From: Paramesorhizobium leguminum
GTDB taxonomy: Bacteria > Pseudomonadota > Alphaproteobacteria > Rhizobiales > Rhizobiaceae
Direction: 5' to 3'
Assembly (NCBI RefSeq): GCF_003217235.1
Contig: NZ_QJTF01000003.1
Location: forward strand, 124,001 to 188,000
DNA length: 64,000 nt
The notes beneath the pieces were generated by a model. The model worked only from the letters and a program-made list of their open reading frames with translations, ran no database searches and was not told the DNA's origin. Shown here piece after piece: positions 25,007 through 35,990 of the stretch. The stretch's first letter is position 1; the number at the start of each line of letters is the position of its first letter. The translations under genes and the position numbers were made by a program.

Positions 25007-26336
25007 TCACCGCGGCCACTTTGACCGCGGCCACGCCGGAAATCGCCATCTCTCCGTCTCGCGAGCGCATTCCAAACCAGTAGATGGCGACGGTCGCGAC
25101 GAGGCCGCATAGGCCGCCAAAGGCCAGCCACATGCCCGGCGCCGCGCGGTCTCCCGTCTGCTCGATCAGCCAAGTGGACATGAGGGGCGTGAATCCGCCG
25201 AAAAGTGCTGTGGCAAGCGAATAGGCAAGCGAGAAGCCGACGGTGCGAACGTTGCTCGGCACGATCTCCGTCAACGCGACGACCAGGGCGCCATTATAGC
25301 TGCCATAGAGAAACGAGAGCCAGAGCAGCGTAAACAGCATGTGGCCAAAACTGGTATTCGTCGTGAGCCAGGCCAGGATCGGATAGGCGGTGAGCAGCGT
25401 GAGCCCGGAAAAGATCACGAGCACGCCGCGCCGGCCCAGCCTGTCCGAAAGCGCCCCCATGACGGGCAGCCAGAACAAATTGGACAGCGCGGTGCAGAAT
25501 GTGACGATAAGGCTATCGGTTTCCGACAGTTTGAGGACCGTTTTGCCAAAGGTCGGGGTGTAAACCGTGATCGCATAGAACGATATGGTGGTCATCGCGA
25601 CCATCAACATGCCGAAAAGCACGATACGGAAATTGGCTCTGAGGGAACGGACTATCTCGGAGATATCAGGGTGATGGGGCATCCGGAGAAATTCCTGCGT
25701 TTCCTCCAACGAGCGGCGGATATAGAACAGGAACGGCACGATCGCGCAGCCGATGAAGAACGGAACGCGCCAGCCCCAGTCGCTCATCTGGATCGGCGTG
25801 AGAAAATGATGCAGGCCATATCCGAGAACCGCGGCGACCATGATGGCGACCTGCTGACTGCCGGATTGCCACGCGACATAGAAACCTTTGTTGCCGGGCG
25901 TTGCCATCTCGGCAAGGTATACGGACACACCGCCAAGTTCGACGCCGGCGGAAAAGCCTTGCAAAAGGCGCCCGATGAGGACAAGGAAGGGCGCAGCAAG
26001 GCCGATTGTGGAATAAGAGGGAACGAAGGCGATCAAAATCATCCCGAACGCCATGATGCCGAGCGTAACGATCAGGCCCCGGCGGCGCCCCACCCGGTCG
26101 ATATAGGCGCCAAGAAAGACGGCGCCTAGCGGTCGCATCAGGAAGCCCGCTCCGAATACCCCAAAAGCCAGCATGAGCGAGGCATATTGATTGCCGGTCG
26201 GGAAGAAAGCCCTGGAAATATAACTGGCATAGAAGCCAAACAGGAAAAAGTCGAACATCTCCAGGAAATTGCCGCTGGTGGCGCGCAGCACCGTTGCGGC
26301 CTTCGAGGTTTTCGAGGGGACGTATGCGCCGGCCAT
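25002..26336 (-). CDS. MFS transporter, metabolite:H+ symporter (citrate-like)
   Basis: 444 residues with about 12 membrane segments. The start [20 protein letters not shown] and the loop signature DRVGRRRGL, with the later LSDRLGRRG, mark the MHS group that imports citrate, tricarballylate, α-ketoglutarate or related acids with protons. The long [15 protein letters not shown] segment is typical. The substrate cannot be fixed. The last residues form a [10 protein letters not shown] tandem, encoded by a short direct repeat at the gene end. Confidence 0.9.
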   Translation of the reverse strand: MAGAYVPSKTSKAATVLRATSGNFLEMFDFFLFGFYASYISRAFFPTGNQYASLMLAFGVFGAGFLMRPLGAVFLGAYIDRVGRRRGLIVTLGIMAFGMILIAFVPSYSTIGLAAPFLVLIGRLLQGFSAGVELGGVSVYLAEMATPGNKGFYVAWQSGSQQVAIMVAAVLGYGLHHFLTPIQMSDWGWRVPFFIGCAIVPFLFYIRRSLEETQEFLRMPHHPDISEIVRSLRANFRIVLFGMLMVAMTTISFYAITVYTPTFGKTVLKLSETDSLIVTFCTALSNLFWLPVMGALSDRLGRRGVLVIFSGLTLLTAYPILAWLTTNTSFGHMLFTLLWLSFLYGSYNGALVVALTEIVPSNVRTVGFSLAYSLATALFGGFTPLMSTWLIEQTGDRAAPGMWLAFGGLCGLVATVAIYWFGMRSRDGEMAISGVAAVKVAAVK

Positions 26337-26475
26337 GAGAAATTCTCCGAATTCTCCCCCAGCTGCAAATGAGCATCAACTACGCTATTTATGATCGTAA
26401 TATATCAAGCACGCGGCTTCTAGACACGGAGTCGTGTACAGAATCAAACGTTTAAGGAGCAGGCTTTTCTCTCCC

Positions 26476-26664
26476 TCACTTCCCCTTCGTTGGCTTGATG
26501 CCGAGCATCTTCTGGAGAACATCGATATCCTGCTTGACGAAAAAGGTCAGATCGGGAGTGGTGGTCACCAGATGCGCGCCGCTACCATAGGCATTGTATG
26601 ACACGACATGGTCGAAATTGATCGCGACGCGTTCACCATTGACATCAGTCAGTTCGATCCACAT
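26476..26664 (-). CDS. Small protein of unknown function, FlbD-like size
   Basis: 62 residues from the ATG at 26664 behind GAAGGGA; the open frame runs further upstream without a good start. The pattern MWIELTDVNGERVAINFDHV then HLVTTTPDLTFFVKQDIDVL, a strand-strand-helix arrangement, loosely resembles the small FlbD/SwrD proteins. No flagellar genes are nearby, so no function is assigned. Confidence 0.65.
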   Translation of the reverse strand: MWIELTDVNGERVAINFDHVVSYNAYGSGAHLVTTTPDLTFFVKQDIDVLQKMLGIKPTKGK

Positions 26665-26729
26665 GGTTTTTCCCTTCGCTGGTCTTGTTTTACAACAATA
26701 GAACAAAGACGAAGCGAAGCAATCCTTCT

Positions 26730-27230
26730 TCAAGCGGTGATCTTGATCAAATCCTCGCCGAGCAATAATTCCATGCTTACTTTTTCGACTTTCCGGCAAA
26801 AACTGTCGGACCATTCCTCCCCGCGCCTGATGATACGAAAGCCGCAACGCTCATAAAGGCGGATGGCGGGAAGATTGCGGGCATGCGTTTCGATACACGC
26901 CCGTCCATATCCGGAAAGCACGATTTCAGCCAGAAGCGCGTCCATCAGCGCGAAACCGATGCCACGCCGCTGGAAAGCGGGATCGATCCAAAGGTCGGAA
27001 ATATAATCGGCGCCCGTATCCCGCGCGCCCCAGCCCACCACGGCGCCAGCCAATTCAGCCAGCACGATCTGATGATGAAATTCATCCGCAAAGGCGCGAA
27101 ACGCCCTTTCCGCCCGTTCGCGAATCCCGGGCCGTTCCGGCTCGAAACGGAAGATCATCGAGGCCCAGGCGCGGCATCCGACACCGGCGAGCGCGGCGCT
27201 ATCGCCGACGCTCGCACGTCGAATGATCAT
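26730..27230 (-). CDS. GNAT-family N-acetyltransferase
   Basis: 166 residues. N-terminal MIIRRASVGDSAALAGV; acetyl-CoA loop in DPAFQRRGIGFALMDALL (the QRRGIG motif), then ARNLPAIRLYERCGF near the end. Substrate unknown. It starts 5 nt after the end of gatA and so appears to be the last gene of the gatC-GNAT-gatA-GNAT run. Confidence 0.9.
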   Translation of the reverse strand: MIIRRASVGDSAALAGVGCRAWASMIFRFEPERPGIRERAERAFRAFADEFHHQIVLAELAGAVVGWGARDTGADYISDLWIDPAFQRRGIGFALMDALLAEIVLSGYGRACIETHARNLPAIRLYERCGFRIIRRGEEWSDSFCRKVEKVSMELLLGEDLIKITA

Positions 27231-27235
27231 TTATA

Positions 27236-28717
27236 TCACCACCAGCGCGGCGCGATGAACCGCCCAGCCGCCTGCTCGATGACGTGAGCCGCCTGGAAAA
27301 GCGTCTCTTCCTCGAAGGGACGGCCGATGAGCTGAAGACCGAGCGGTAGCCCTTGCGCGCTGAGACCCGCCGGAACGGCAATGCCGGGCAAGCCGGCCAT
27401 ATTCACCGTGACGGTGAAGATATCGTTCAGATACATCTTCACCGGGTCCGCTGCGAGGTCCTCGTCGGCAAGACCAAAGGCGGCCGACGGCGTCGCGGGG
27501 GTCAGGATCGCATCGACGCCCGCATGGAACACATCCTCGAAATCCTTCTTGATGAGCGTGCGTACCTTCTGCGCCTTCAGATAATAGGCATCGTAATAGC
27601 CGGCGGAGAGCACATAGGTGCCGATCATGATGCGGCGCTTGACCTCGCGGCCGAAACCGGCGGCGCGGGTCTGTTCGTACATATCGGCAATGTCCTTGCC
27701 CGGCACGCGCAGCCCATAGCGCACGCCGTCATAACGCGCGAGATTCGACGATGCCTCGGCGGGCGCGACGATATAGTAGGCGGGCAACGCATATTTAGTA
27801 TGCGGCAACGAGATATCGACAATCTCCGCGCCGGCCTCTTTCAGCCAGGCAATGCCTTGCTGCCAGAGCTTTTCGATCTCTTCCGGCATGCCATCGACGC
27901 GGTATTCCTTGGGAATGCCGATCTTCATGCCTCGAATCGATTTGCCGATGGCCGCCTCGTAATCCGGCACCAGCAGGTCGACGGACGTGGTATCCTTCAA
28001 ATCCACCGACGCCATGGATTTCAAGAGGATGGCGCTGTCGCGGACATCACGCGCGATAGGCCCCGCCTGATCGAGCGAAGAGGCGAAGGCAACCGTGCCC
28101 CAGCGCGAGACGCGGCCATAGGTGGGCTTGATGCCGACCGTGCCGGTGAACGCCGCCGGCTGGCGGATCGAGCCGCCTGTATCGGTGGCGGTCGCGCCCG
28201 CGCAGAGCATTGCCGCGACGGCTGCCGCCGAACCACCGGACGAGCCGCCGGGCACCAGATCGGCATTGGAGCCGCCGGCGCGCCATGGGTTTTTTACCGG
28301 GCCGTAATAGGAGGTCTCGTTGGACGAGCCCATGGCGAATTCGTCCATGTTGAGCTTGCCCAGCATCACCGCGCCGTCGGCCCACAGATTGGCGGTCACG
28401 GTCGATTCATAGCGCGGCTTGAAACCATCGAGAATGTGCGAGCAGGCCTGCGTATGCACGCCTTCGGTGGCGAAAAGGTCCTTGATACCAAGCGGAATGC
28501 CTTCCAGCGCACCCGCCTCGCCCTTTGCCAGCCGGGCGTCTGAGGCCTTGGCCATTTCGCGTGCCTTTTCCGGCGTCACCGCGACATAGGCGTTGAGCTT
28601 GTCATTCGCCGCATCGATGGCGTTAAGATACGCGTCGGTCAGCTCCGTCGCGGTGATCTCTTTCGCCTTGAGCTTGTTCCGCGCGTCTGCAATGGTGAGT
28701 GCGGTCAAATCGGTCAT
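27236..28717 (-). CDS. gatA: Glutamyl-tRNA(Gln)/aspartyl-tRNA(Asn) amidotransferase subunit A
   Basis: 493 residues from the ATG at 28717 (a TTG two codons earlier is the alternative). The amidase subunit that releases ammonia from glutamine to convert misacylated Glu-tRNA(Gln) or Asp-tRNA(Asn). The Ser-cisSer-Lys triad is present: Lys79 in GIKDLFA, Ser159 in PGGSSGGSA and Ser183 in DTGGSIRQP. The sequence is very close to what I recall for Brucella GatA. gatC is two genes upstream with an acetyltransferase gene between; gatB is not in the window. Confidence 0.97.
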   Translation of the reverse strand: MTDLTALTIADARNKLKAKEITATELTDAYLNAIDAANDKLNAYVAVTPEKAREMAKASDARLAKGEAGALEGIPLGIKDLFATEGVHTQACSHILDGFKPRYESTVTANLWADGAVMLGKLNMDEFAMGSSNETSYYGPVKNPWRAGGSNADLVPGGSSGGSAAAVAAMLCAGATATDTGGSIRQPAAFTGTVGIKPTYGRVSRWGTVAFASSLDQAGPIARDVRDSAILLKSMASVDLKDTTSVDLLVPDYEAAIGKSIRGMKIGIPKEYRVDGMPEEIEKLWQQGIAWLKEAGAEIVDISLPHTKYALPAYYIVAPAEASSNLARYDGVRYGLRVPGKDIADMYEQTRAAGFGREVKRRIMIGTYVLSAGYYDAYYLKAQKVRTLIKKDFEDVFHAGVDAILTPATPSAAFGLADEDLAADPVKMYLNDIFTVTVNMAGLPGIAVPAGLSAQGLPLGLQLIGRPFEEETLFQAAHVIEQAAGRFIAPRWW

Positions 28718-28728
28718 CGTCAAATCCT

Positions 28729-29229
28729 TTATTGCGCCAGGGGAGAGAGGCGCTTTTCGAAAAATGCGCTATATTCGGAATCGGGATAATCCAGCACAAC
28801 GCCGCAGCGGGTGAAACCGGCGCGCTCGTAAAGACGCCACGCGGATTCGAAGCCGGGGACGGGACCCGTTTCGAGAACCAGTTGCGAAAGGCCCTTATCC
28901 CGTGCAAGCCGCGTGATGCTATCCAGAAGCGCCGATCCGACCCGCAATCCCCGTACTTCGGGCAAGGTATACATGCGCTTGACCTCGCCGATTTCAGGCG
29001 AATGGACCTTCAAAGCGCCGCAACCGACCGCGCGTCCATCTCCGTCACGCGCGACGAACACAGTCGTGTCGGGGTCCGCCATCTGTTCCACCGTCAGCGT
29101 GAACTGGTACTCGATGGGAGCAAACGGCAGAAGATGCGCGTTAAGCTGGTCGACCAGTCCGCGCACATCGTCCTGCAACGGTGTTTCTATCGCTATGGCA
29201 ACCTTTGTTGCGGTCGCAGCTTCAGTCAT
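28729..29229 (-). CDS. GNAT-family N-acetyltransferase between gatC and gatA
   Basis: 166 residues. The acetyl-CoA binding stretch [20 protein letters not shown] and the late [15 protein letters not shown] are typical of GNATs, as is [20 protein letters not shown]. It starts 9 nt after gatC and ends 12 nt before gatA, so the three form one transcription unit. Substrate unknown; a link to tRNA or protein modification is suggested only by position. Confidence 0.92.
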   Translation of the reverse strand: MTEAATATKVAIAIETPLQDDVRGLVDQLNAHLLPFAPIEYQFTLTVEQMADPDTTVFVARDGDGRAVGCGALKVHSPEIGEVKRMYTLPEVRGLRVGSALLDSITRLARDKGLSQLVLETGPVPGFESAWRLYERAGFTRCGVVLDYPDSEYSAFFEKRLSPLAQ

Positions 29230-29237
29230 GGGAACGC

Positions 29238-29525
29238 TTACTCCACGACCTTCGGCACGACGAAGAAATTCTCTTCCGTGAGCGGCGCATTGGCAACGAC
29301 ATCCGCCGCCTTGCCGCCGTCCGAAACCACATCTTCGCGCATCCGCATGGCCATGGGCGTGACCGATGTCATCGGCTCGACGCCGCTCACATCCACCTCG
29401 TCAAGCTGCTCGACGAAGCCCAGGATCGCATTGAGCTCGCCGGTCATACGCTCCGCATCCTCGGCGCTGACGGCGATGCGGGCAAGATGCGCCACGCGCT
29501 TCACGGTTGCTAGATCGACTGACAT
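29238..29525 (-). CDS. gatC: Glutamyl-tRNA(Gln) amidotransferase subunit C
   Basis: 95 residues from the ATG at 29525; the open frame continues upstream without support. Stabilises the GatA-GatB complex. The family core [20 protein letters not shown], then [20 protein letters not shown] and the C-terminal [16 protein letters not shown], is complete. First gene of the gatC-GNAT-gatA-GNAT run. Confidence 0.96.
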   Translation of the reverse strand: MSVDLATVKRVAHLARIAVSAEDAERMTGELNAILGFVEQLDEVDVSGVEPMTSVTPMAMRMREDVVSDGGKAADVVANAPLTEENFFVVPKVVE

Positions 29526-29642
29526 GCCTGTTACCCACCTGATTGAATGCTCCAGGTGGGCTATATCGGGCAGGAACGCCAAGCGCAATAATCTTGCAAT
29601 TAATTGCACTTTTTAGCCGGTGCTCTCCCTGTAAGGATGTCT

Positions 29643-30353
29643 TCAGAAAGACAGTGTCTCGCCCGGCTTCGGCACCTCCACCTTGGTCCCGTTCGCACCC
29701 TCGCCCATGGCCGTCACGAACTTGTCCGCCGTCTGGTCGATGATCGGGAAGGAGCCGTAATGGCAAGGGATGACGGTGGAAAACTTCATATAACGCTGGC
29801 AGGCCAGCGCCGCCACCGCGCCGCCCATGGTGAAACGGTCGCCGATGGGCACGATGCCGATTTCCGGGCGGTGCAGTTCGTCGATGAGCGCCATGTCGGA
29901 GAAAATATCCGTGTCGCCCATGTGATAAAGCGTCGGCGCATCCTCGAAATGGAAGACAAGCCCGTTGGCGTTTCCGAGCGAATGCGAAACGCCGTCCTCG
30001 GTGATGGTGGCGGAAGAATGCAGCGCATTGACGAAGGTGACGGAAAACGCATTTTGAATCAATGTGCCGCCGGTATTGCCCGGATCGACCTTTTCGACGC
30101 CCTGATGCGCCAGCCAGGCAGCCAGATCGGCATTGGCGATGACCGTTGCGCCGATCTCCTTGGCGATTTTCACGGTGTCGCCGATATGGTCGCCATGACC
30201 GTGGGTAAGCGCGATATGAGTCGCGCCCTTCACCGCCTCCTTGAGATCGACGCCCGACGCACCCGGATTGCCGGTCAGGAACGGGTCGATCAGGATCGTC
30301 GCGTCAGGGATTTCCACGCGGAAGGCCGAATGGCCGAGCCATGTGAGCTTCAT
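29643..30353 (-). CDS. UPF0173-type metallo-β-lactamase-fold hydrolase
   Basis: 236 residues from the ATG at 30353, well spaced from AAGGAG. The metal motif [10 protein letters not shown] puts His51, His53, Asp55 and His56 in place; later ligands lie in the GDTDIF and CHYGSFP segments. Members hydrolyse small molecules or RNA-related substrates in some cases, but none is assigned for this subgroup. It is divergent from ruvX, with 104 nt between. Confidence 0.93.
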   Translation of the reverse strand: MKLTWLGHSAFRVEIPDATILIDPFLTGNPGASGVDLKEAVKGATHIALTHGHGDHIGDTVKIAKEIGATVIANADLAAWLAHQGVEKVDPGNTGGTLIQNAFSVTFVNALHSSATITEDGVSHSLGNANGLVFHFEDAPTLYHMGDTDIFSDMALIDELHRPEIGIVPIGDRFTMGGAVAALACQRYMKFSTVIPCHYGSFPIIDQTADKFVTAMGEGANGTKVEVPKPGETLSF

Positions 30354-30457
30354 GAGATTCACTCCTTGAGGTATCGCAATATCGTTGGCAGACAGTTATG
30401 ACGCGGGAAAGGTTCAATTCAAGGGCGCGATGCCCGCAAAATGGAAAGGGGCGGAAC

Positions 30458-30946
30458 GTGACGGTTCTGGCTATCGAATCGGTCGAGAGGGCTCTGGAAG
30501 CAGGCCAGACCGTTGCCGGCCTTGATCTTGGCACCAAGACGATAGGCCTCGCCGTTTCCGACCGGGGCCTTTCCTTCGCCAATCCGCGACCGGTGATAAG
30601 GCGAGCCAAGTTCACCATCGACGCGCAAATTCTGCTCGCGACGCTGAAGGCGGAAAACGCAGGCGCCATCGTCATCGGCCTGCCGGTCAACATGGACGGC
30701 AGCGAGGGCCCGCGTGTGCAGGCGACGCGCGCCTTCGTCAGAAACATGGAAAAACTGACCGAGCTACCCTTCATCTATTGGGACGAGCGACTTTCAACCG
30801 TCGCTGCGGAACGGGCGCTGATCGGCATGGACGTTTCCCGGCAGAAGCGGGCGGAACGAATAGACTCCGCCGCGGCGGCCTTCATTCTGCAAGGCGCGCT
30901 GGATCGGCTGGAGATGCTTCGACGGCAGGATTACCCCACCGGATAA
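30458..30946 (+). CDS. ruvX: Holliday-junction resolvase-like protein RuvX (YqgF)
   Basis: 162 residues from a GTG at 30458 behind a GGAAAGGGGCGGAAC lead; a longer open frame lacks support. An RNase H-like fold with [38 protein letters not shown] and [12 protein letters not shown]. In E. coli the family member YqgF is needed for pre-16S rRNA 5'-end processing. The 3' end overlaps the convergent acyl-CoA dehydrogenase gene by 16 nt. Confidence 0.94.
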   Translation: MTVLAIESVERALEAGQTVAGLDLGTKTIGLAVSDRGLSFANPRPVIRRAKFTIDAQILLATLKAENAGAIVIGLPVNMDGSEGPRVQATRAFVRNMEKLTELPFIYWDERLSTVAAERALIGMDVSRQKRAERIDSAAAAFILQGALDRLEMLRRQDYPTG

Positions 30947-32559
30947 AGCGCATTCAGTATCCCCTTGGCGTCATGGCGGGCGTCCACCATGCCGTAGGTC
31001 GTGCGCCACTGCCCGGCGAGGCGGGTTTCCACGAAGGCGTCGGCGACTTGCTCGACGCCGAGGTGGCGGAGTTCCGCCCCGGCGACGGCGAGTGCAAGCT
31101 GTTCGGTCAGGAGGCGCGCAGCCCCTTCGTCCGATTCGGCCACGTTCATGGCGGCGCGCAGCACCTCCACCGTGCCATGCCCGGCCCGGCCCAATTGATT
31201 GGCGACCCAAGCGAGCACTTCATCGAAAAGCTTCGGCGCGCGCAGGAGGACGCGGCGCACATCGAGCGCCATGACGTTGCCGGAGCCTTCCCAGATGGCA
31301 TTGACCGGCGCTTCGCGGTAATAGCGGGCGAGATTGCCCTCCTCGATATAGCCATTGCCGCCAAGGCACTCCATCGCCTCGTAGAGAAGCGCCGGCGCGA
31401 TCTTCGCCACCCAATATTTGACGACCGGCGTCATGACGCGGGCAAAGGCCGCCTCGGTGCGGTCGATGGCCGCCATGTCGAACGCGCGGGCGAGACGGAG
31501 CGACAAGGCAGTGGCTCCCGCCACGTCGAGCGCCATGTCGGCGAGGACACGCTGCATCAGCGGCTGATCAAAAAGCGCCGCCTCGAACACCTGCCTATGG
31601 CGCGCATGATGCACGGCCTCCGCCAGCCCAGCCCGCATCAGCCCCGCCGAGGCGATGGCGCAATCGAGCCGGGTCAGCGTCACCATGTCGATAATCGTCT
31701 TGACGCCATCTCCCGGCTTGCCCACCATCTGCCCCAGCGTTTCCTCGAACTCCACTTCGGAGGAGGCGTTAGAGCGGTTGCCGAGCTTGTCCTTCAAGCG
31801 CTGGAAATTGAGACCATTGGCGGTTCCATCGGGCAGAATGCGCGGCACGAGAAAGCAGGAAAGCCCTTCCGCCGCCTGCGCCAGCATGAGGAAGGCGTCC
31901 GACATCGGCGCGGAGAGGAACCATTTGTGGCCGGTCAGGCGGTAAAAGCCGTTCCCCGCGCGATCGGCGCGCGTGGTATTGGCGCGCACATCCGTGCCGC
32001 CCTGCTTCTCGGTCATCCCCATGCCGAGCGTCAGGCCCGTCTTCTTGGCCGGCGCCCGCTGGCTCGGGTCGTATTTGCGCGTGAGAATGAGCGGCGCCCA
32101 CTCCTTATAGAGGTTGGGGCTCGCCATCAGGGCGCCAAGCGAGGCGTTGGTCATGGTTATGGGGCAGAGATGGCCGGTTTCGAGCTGCGCGGTAAGATAA
32201 AACCGCGCGGCGCGCATGGAATGGCGACGGCTCGCTTCCGCCTGGCCGTCCTCCCAGATCGAGGAGTGCAGCCCCTGCCCGATCGAACGGCGCATGAGCG
32301 CGTGATAGGCCGGATGATAGTCCACCTGATCGAGACGCCGGCCCTGCCGGTCGTGGGTTTTGAGCCGCGGCAACTCCGTATTGGCAAGCCGCGCCAGATC
32401 CTGCGCCTCCGCCGACATGACGAAGCGCCCCGCCTGCTCCAGATCGCTATGCAGCGCCTTTGGAAAACCGGACGTGATCCGCATCAGCAGCGGATCGCCG
32501 AGATAGGCGTTGGTGCCGGTCATCGGCGGCGTCTGGTTGGTGACCTCGTGCGTTTTCAA
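30931..32559 (-). CDS. AidB-like acyl-CoA dehydrogenase
   Basis: 542 residues. The N-terminal ~150 residues with [20 protein letters not shown] are typical of the AidB subgroup, which is longer than ordinary acyl-CoA dehydrogenases. FAD-binding residues lie in [17 protein letters not shown] and [11 protein letters not shown], and the flavin C-terminal domain holds [11 protein letters not shown]. In E. coli AidB is induced by alkylation stress and binds DNA near its own promoter; isovaleryl-CoA activity is weak. Whether this copy has the DNA-binding role cannot be read here. Confidence 0.92.
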   Translation of the reverse strand: MKTHEVTNQTPPMTGTNAYLGDPLLMRITSGFPKALHSDLEQAGRFVMSAEAQDLARLANTELPRLKTHDRQGRRLDQVDYHPAYHALMRRSIGQGLHSSIWEDGQAEASRRHSMRAARFYLTAQLETGHLCPITMTNASLGALMASPNLYKEWAPLILTRKYDPSQRAPAKKTGLTLGMGMTEKQGGTDVRANTTRADRAGNGFYRLTGHKWFLSAPMSDAFLMLAQAAEGLSCFLVPRILPDGTANGLNFQRLKDKLGNRSNASSEVEFEETLGQMVGKPGDGVKTIIDMVTLTRLDCAIASAGLMRAGLAEAVHHARHRQVFEAALFDQPLMQRVLADMALDVAGATALSLRLARAFDMAAIDRTEAAFARVMTPVVKYWVAKIAPALLYEAMECLGGNGYIEEGNLARYYREAPVNAIWEGSGNVMALDVRRVLLRAPKLFDEVLAWVANQLGRAGHGTVEVLRAAMNVAESDEGAARLLTEQLALAVAGAELRHLGVEQVADAFVETRLAGQWRTTYGMVDARHDAKGILNALYPVG

Positions 32560-32575
32560 CGGCAGTTCCCATTAT

Positions 32576-32625
32576 GAACATGATTCCGGAAAGTCGCGAA
32601 CTTTTCGGATAAGATCATGCGGCTA
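32576..32625. repeat. Dispersed GCATGATC repeat, copy 2
   Basis: ACATGATTCCGG at the left and TTTTCGGATAAGATCATGCGGCTA at the right (32602-32625 region), a short copy upstream of pyrB and at the start of the divergent acyl-CoA dehydrogenase gene. Confidence 0.75.
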
Positions 32626-32706
32626 CCAAAACCTTCTTAAAATTTGTATCCACCGGTATACATTGCTTGCGGGCTGGTTACATCGGGCCTATAGGGGTTT
32701 TTTAAC

Positions 32707-33672
32707 ATGATATCGAACCCGGCACTTCCCATTTTCCCGCACCGCCACCTGCTTGGCATCAAGGGCCTCTCCCCGCAGGATATCACCTGCCTTCTCGACC
32801 TGGCCGATGAGGCCGTGGCGATTTCCCGCCAGCCCGAGAAGAAAAAGGCAAGCTTGCGCGGTCGCACCCAGATCAACCTCTTCTTCGAAGCGTCGACGCG
32901 GACGCAATCCTCCTTCGAACTGGCCGGCAAACGGCTGGGCGCGGATGTGATGAATATGTCGGTGGGCAATTCCTCGGTGAAGAAGGGCGAGACGCTCATC
33001 GACACCGCGATGACCCTCAACGCCATGCGCCCCGACATATTGATCATCCGCCACGCCTCGGCGGGCGCGGCGGCGCTTCTGGCACAAAAAGTCGGCTGCT
33101 CGGTCGTCAATGCAGGCGATGGGGCGCATGAGCACCCGACTCAGGCCCTTCTCGACGCGCTGACGATCCGCCGCGCCAAGGGCCGGATCGAAGGGCTCAC
33201 GATAGCGATTTGCGGCGATGTGCTCCACTCGCGCGTGGCGCGCTCCAACATCCTGCTTTTGAATGCGCTCGGCGCGCGCGTCCGGGTCGTCGCGCCCTCG
33301 ACATTGCTTCCCTCGGGCATCGCGCAGATGAGCGTCGAAGTCTTCAATTCCATGGAGGAAGGCCTTGATAATGCCGATATCGTGATGATGCTGCGCCTGC
33401 AACGCGAGCGCATGGCGGGCTCCTTCGTGCCTTCGGTTCGCGAATATTTCCACTATTACGGTCTCGACCGCGAAAAGCTGAAATTCGCCAGGCCCGACGC
33501 GCTGGTCATGCATCCGGGGCCGATGAACCGCGGCGTCGAGATTGCCTCCGATATAGCCGACGGCCCGCAAAGCATGATCCAAAGCCAGGTCGAGATGGGC
33601 GTCGCCGTCCGCATGGCGGTCATGGAGGCGCTGCTCGATCCGCGCCGCAACGAGCCGGGAGAACCAGCATGA
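32707..33672 (+). CDS. pyrB: Aspartate carbamoyltransferase catalytic chain
   Basis: 321 residues. Makes N-carbamoyl-aspartate from carbamoyl phosphate and aspartate in pyrimidine synthesis. The carbamoyl-phosphate site STRT is at 63-66, HPTQ at 143-146, and the aspartate-binding RxQxER motif occurs as LRLQRER. The 3' end overlaps pyrC by 4 nt (ATGA). No regulatory chain (pyrI) is present, consistent with the class that partners with a dihydroorotase-like protein. Confidence 0.97.
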   Translation: MISNPALPIFPHRHLLGIKGLSPQDITCLLDLADEAVAISRQPEKKKASLRGRTQINLFFEASTRTQSSFELAGKRLGADVMNMSVGNSSVKKGETLIDTAMTLNAMRPDILIIRHASAGAAALLAQKVGCSVVNAGDGAHEHPTQALLDALTIRRAKGRIEGLTIAICGDVLHSRVARSNILLLNALGARVRVVAPSTLLPSGIAQMSVEVFNSMEEGLDNADIVMMLRLQRERMAGSFVPSVREYFHYYGLDREKLKFARPDALVMHPGPMNRGVEIASDIADGPQSMIQSQVEMGVAVRMAVMEALLDPRRNEPGEPA

Positions 33673-34955
33673 GCGCGACCGTCTTCGAGAACGCGCGCAT
33701 CATCGATCCCTCGCGCGGCCTCGATGAAATCGGGACAGTCATCGTCAAGGACGGCCTGATTCTGGCGTCCGGCGCCGATGCGCGGAACCAGGGCGCGCCC
33801 GATGGAGCGCAGCGTATCGACGCCCACGGCAAGGCGATCATCCCGGGGCTGGTTGATTCCCGCGTATTCATCGGCGAACCCGGCGCGGAACACCGCGAAA
33901 CCATCGCCTCGGCAAGCCGGGCCGCGGCGGCCGGCGGCGTCACCTCCATCATCATGATGCCGGATACCGATCCGGTCATCGACTCCGTCGCGCTGGTAGA
34001 ATTCGTCAAGCGCACCGCGCGCGATACGGCAATCGTCAATGTCCACCCGGCGGCGGCGATCACCAAGGGCCTGCACGGCGAGGAAATGACCGAAGTCGGG
34101 CTTCTCAAGGAAGCCGGCGCGGTCGCCATCACCGAGGGGCGCAAAACCATCGCCAACACGCTGCTGATGCGCCGGGCCCTGACCTATGCGCGCGATTTCG
34201 GCGTGGTCGTCGCTCACGAAACGCACGATCCCTACCTCGCCGCGACAGGCGTGATGAACGAGGGGCTGTTCGCAAGCTGGCTCGGTCTGCCGGGCATTCC
34301 GCGCGAGGCGGAGGTGATTCCGCTTGAGCGCGACCTGAGGTTGGCGGCGCTGACCCGTAGCAAATACCACGCCGCGCAGATTTCCACCGCGATGTCGGCG
34401 GACGCCATCCTGCGCGCCAAGGATCTGGGGCTACCGGTTACGGCGGGCATATCGATCAACCATCTCTCGCTCAACGAGAACGATATCGGCGAATTCCGCA
34501 CCTTCTTCCGCCTCTCGCCACCGCTCAGGACGGAAGAAGACCGGCTGGCGATGGTGGAAGCGGTACGCTCAGGTGTGATCGATCTCGTCGCCTCCGCGCA
34601 CGATCCGCAGGATGTCGACACCAAGCGCCTGCCCTTCGCCGATGCGGCGGCAGGCGCCATCGGGCTGGAAACGCTGCTGGCGGCGGCGCTGCGCCTTTAT
34701 CACAATGAAAGCCTGCCGCTCATTCGCATTATCGAGGTGCTTTCGACTGCGCCGGCGAAAATATTCGGCCTTGACGCGGGAACGCTGAAACCGGGCGCGC
34801 CAGCCGATCTCACAGTGGTCGATCTCGACGAGCCGTGGATCGTGCGGGAAAAAGATCTGCTTTCGCGCTCCAAGAACAGCTGTTTCGAAAGCGCCCGCTT
34901 CCAAGGCCGCGTAACGCGGACTATGGTGGCGGGAAAAACCGTGTTCGAGCTTTAA
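33669..34955 (+). CDS. pyrC: Dihydroorotase-like protein, probably non-catalytic
   Basis: 428 residues, coupled to pyrB. The overall dihydroorotase fold is clear ([49 protein letters not shown]). However, the metal-binding DxHxH is replaced by DSRVF at 63-67, and the late ATDHAPH-type motif reads ASAHDPQ. Such pseudo-dihydroorotases (PyrX or PyrC') serve as a structural partner of ATCase in Pseudomonas. In Rhizobiales the same gene is annotated pyrC; an active dihydroorotase must then be encoded elsewhere. Inference from missing residues, not shown by assay. Confidence 0.88.
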   Translation: MSATVFENARIIDPSRGLDEIGTVIVKDGLILASGADARNQGAPDGAQRIDAHGKAIIPGLVDSRVFIGEPGAEHRETIASASRAAAAGGVTSIIMMPDTDPVIDSVALVEFVKRTARDTAIVNVHPAAAITKGLHGEEMTEVGLLKEAGAVAITEGRKTIANTLLMRRALTYARDFGVVVAHETHDPYLAATGVMNEGLFASWLGLPGIPREAEVIPLERDLRLAALTRSKYHAAQISTAMSADAILRAKDLGLPVTAGISINHLSLNENDIGEFRTFFRLSPPLRTEEDRLAMVEAVRSGVIDLVASAHDPQDVDTKRLPFADAAAGAIGLETLLAAALRLYHNESLPLIRIIEVLSTAPAKIFGLDAGTLKPGAPADLTVVDLDEPWIVREKDLLSRSKNSCFESARFQGRVTRTMVAGKTVFEL

Positions 34956-34988
34956 AGGGCGGTCAAATGGAAACGCTGGCTCCAATCA

Positions 34989-35299
34989 CCCCCCTCTGCC
35001 CTGCCGGGCATCTCCCCCTGCTCCCGTCGTCATCCGAAGTCCTCGGGTTAAACCCGAGGATGACCCGAGGATCCACGGCTAGGGGGCGCTGTTTTTTTCG
35101 CCCTCGCAACGCGTTCCAGAAAGCAGGAGCGGTATTTGTCCTCCGAACAATATCTCGTTCGGTAATTCATGATCCTGTCGCGCATGATAGTATCGTCTCT
35201 GCCCCCTTGCCGTGGATCCTCGGGTCATCCTCGGGTTTAACCCGAGGACTTCGGATGACGAGGGGTGCGGGGGAGATGTCCGGCAGGACAGAGGGGGGC
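34989..35299. repeat. Long inverted repeat between pyrC and plsY
   Basis: The left arm (about 34989-35087) and right arm (about 35201-35299) are reverse complements with only a few mismatches. A central 52-bp block is identical (35027-35079 and 35209-35261). Each arm contains the internal palindrome CCTCGGGTTAAACCCGAGG (or its complement). The 113-nt centre has no gene. The 400-nt gap otherwise holds only the start of plsY. The structure looks like a folded-back palindromic or MITE-like unit. Confidence 0.9.
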
Positions 35300-35355
35300 G
35301 CTGTCCTGCCGACGTTTCGAAAGTTCCTCCTTCAAAGCCGGGGAGAATGCGCATA

Positions 35356-35970
35356 ATGATCGATCCAACCATATTGCAGGCTGGCCTGCCCATCCTCCTC
35401 GCCGCCCTTGCCTTCGGCTATCTGCTCGGATCGATCCCCTTCGGCCTGGTGCTCACGCGCCTAGCCGGGTTCGGAGACGTCCGCTCCATCGGCTCGGGCA
35501 ATATCGGCGCCACCAATGTGCTGCGCACCGGCAACAAGAAGCTTGCCGCCGCGACGCTGCTCCTCGACATGCTTAAAGGCACAGCCGCCGTTTTGGTCAC
35601 GGTACATTGGGGACTGGACGCCGCGCTCGCCGCTGGCTTCGCTGCATTTATCGGCCATCTCTATCCGGTTTGGCTTGGTTTCAAGGGCGGCAAAGGCGTT
35701 GCAACCTATTTTGGCGTCCTCCTCGGTCTCGCCTGGCAGGGCGCGCTGGTTTTCGCGCTTGTCTGGCTCGCTGTGGCATTCACGACGCGCTATTCCTCGC
35801 TCGCCGCCCTCGTCGCAGCAATTGTCGTGCCGATTGCGCTCTATCTGTTCGGTTTCAGGGATATAACCCTTCTCTTCACCGTCATGAGCCTTATCGTCTT
35901 CATCAAGCACCGGGCCAACATCTCCCGTCTCCTTGACGGCACCGAAGGAAAGATCGGAGCCAAGGGATGA
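35356..35970 (+). CDS. plsY: Glycerol-3-phosphate acyltransferase PlsY
   Basis: 204 residues from the ATG at 35356 (an ATG three codons earlier is possible; the long upstream frame runs into the inverted repeat and is not credible). Membrane enzyme that acylates glycerol-3-phosphate with acyl-phosphate, the first step of phospholipid synthesis. Conserved loops are visible: [43 protein letters not shown] and, near the end, [14 protein letters not shown]. About five membrane helices. Confidence 0.95.
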   Translation: MIDPTILQAGLPILLAALAFGYLLGSIPFGLVLTRLAGFGDVRSIGSGNIGATNVLRTGNKKLAAATLLLDMLKGTAAVLVTVHWGLDAALAAGFAAFIGHLYPVWLGFKGGKGVATYFGVLLGLAWQGALVFALVWLAVAFTTRYSSLAALVAAIVVPIALYLFGFRDITLLFTVMSLIVFIKHRANISRLLDGTEGKIGAKG

Positions 35971-35990
35971 GCGGACGGGCGAATTCCCCA

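Noticed and set aside
30778-32577. Plus-strand open frame of about 600 codons over the acyl-CoA dehydrogenase
   Set aside because: Shadow frame; the minus strand product is a full AidB-like protein.
35212-35355. Extended N-terminus of PlsY into the inverted repeat
   Set aside because: The added 48 codons come from repeat DNA and lack the membrane-protein pattern; the family starts at the later ATG.
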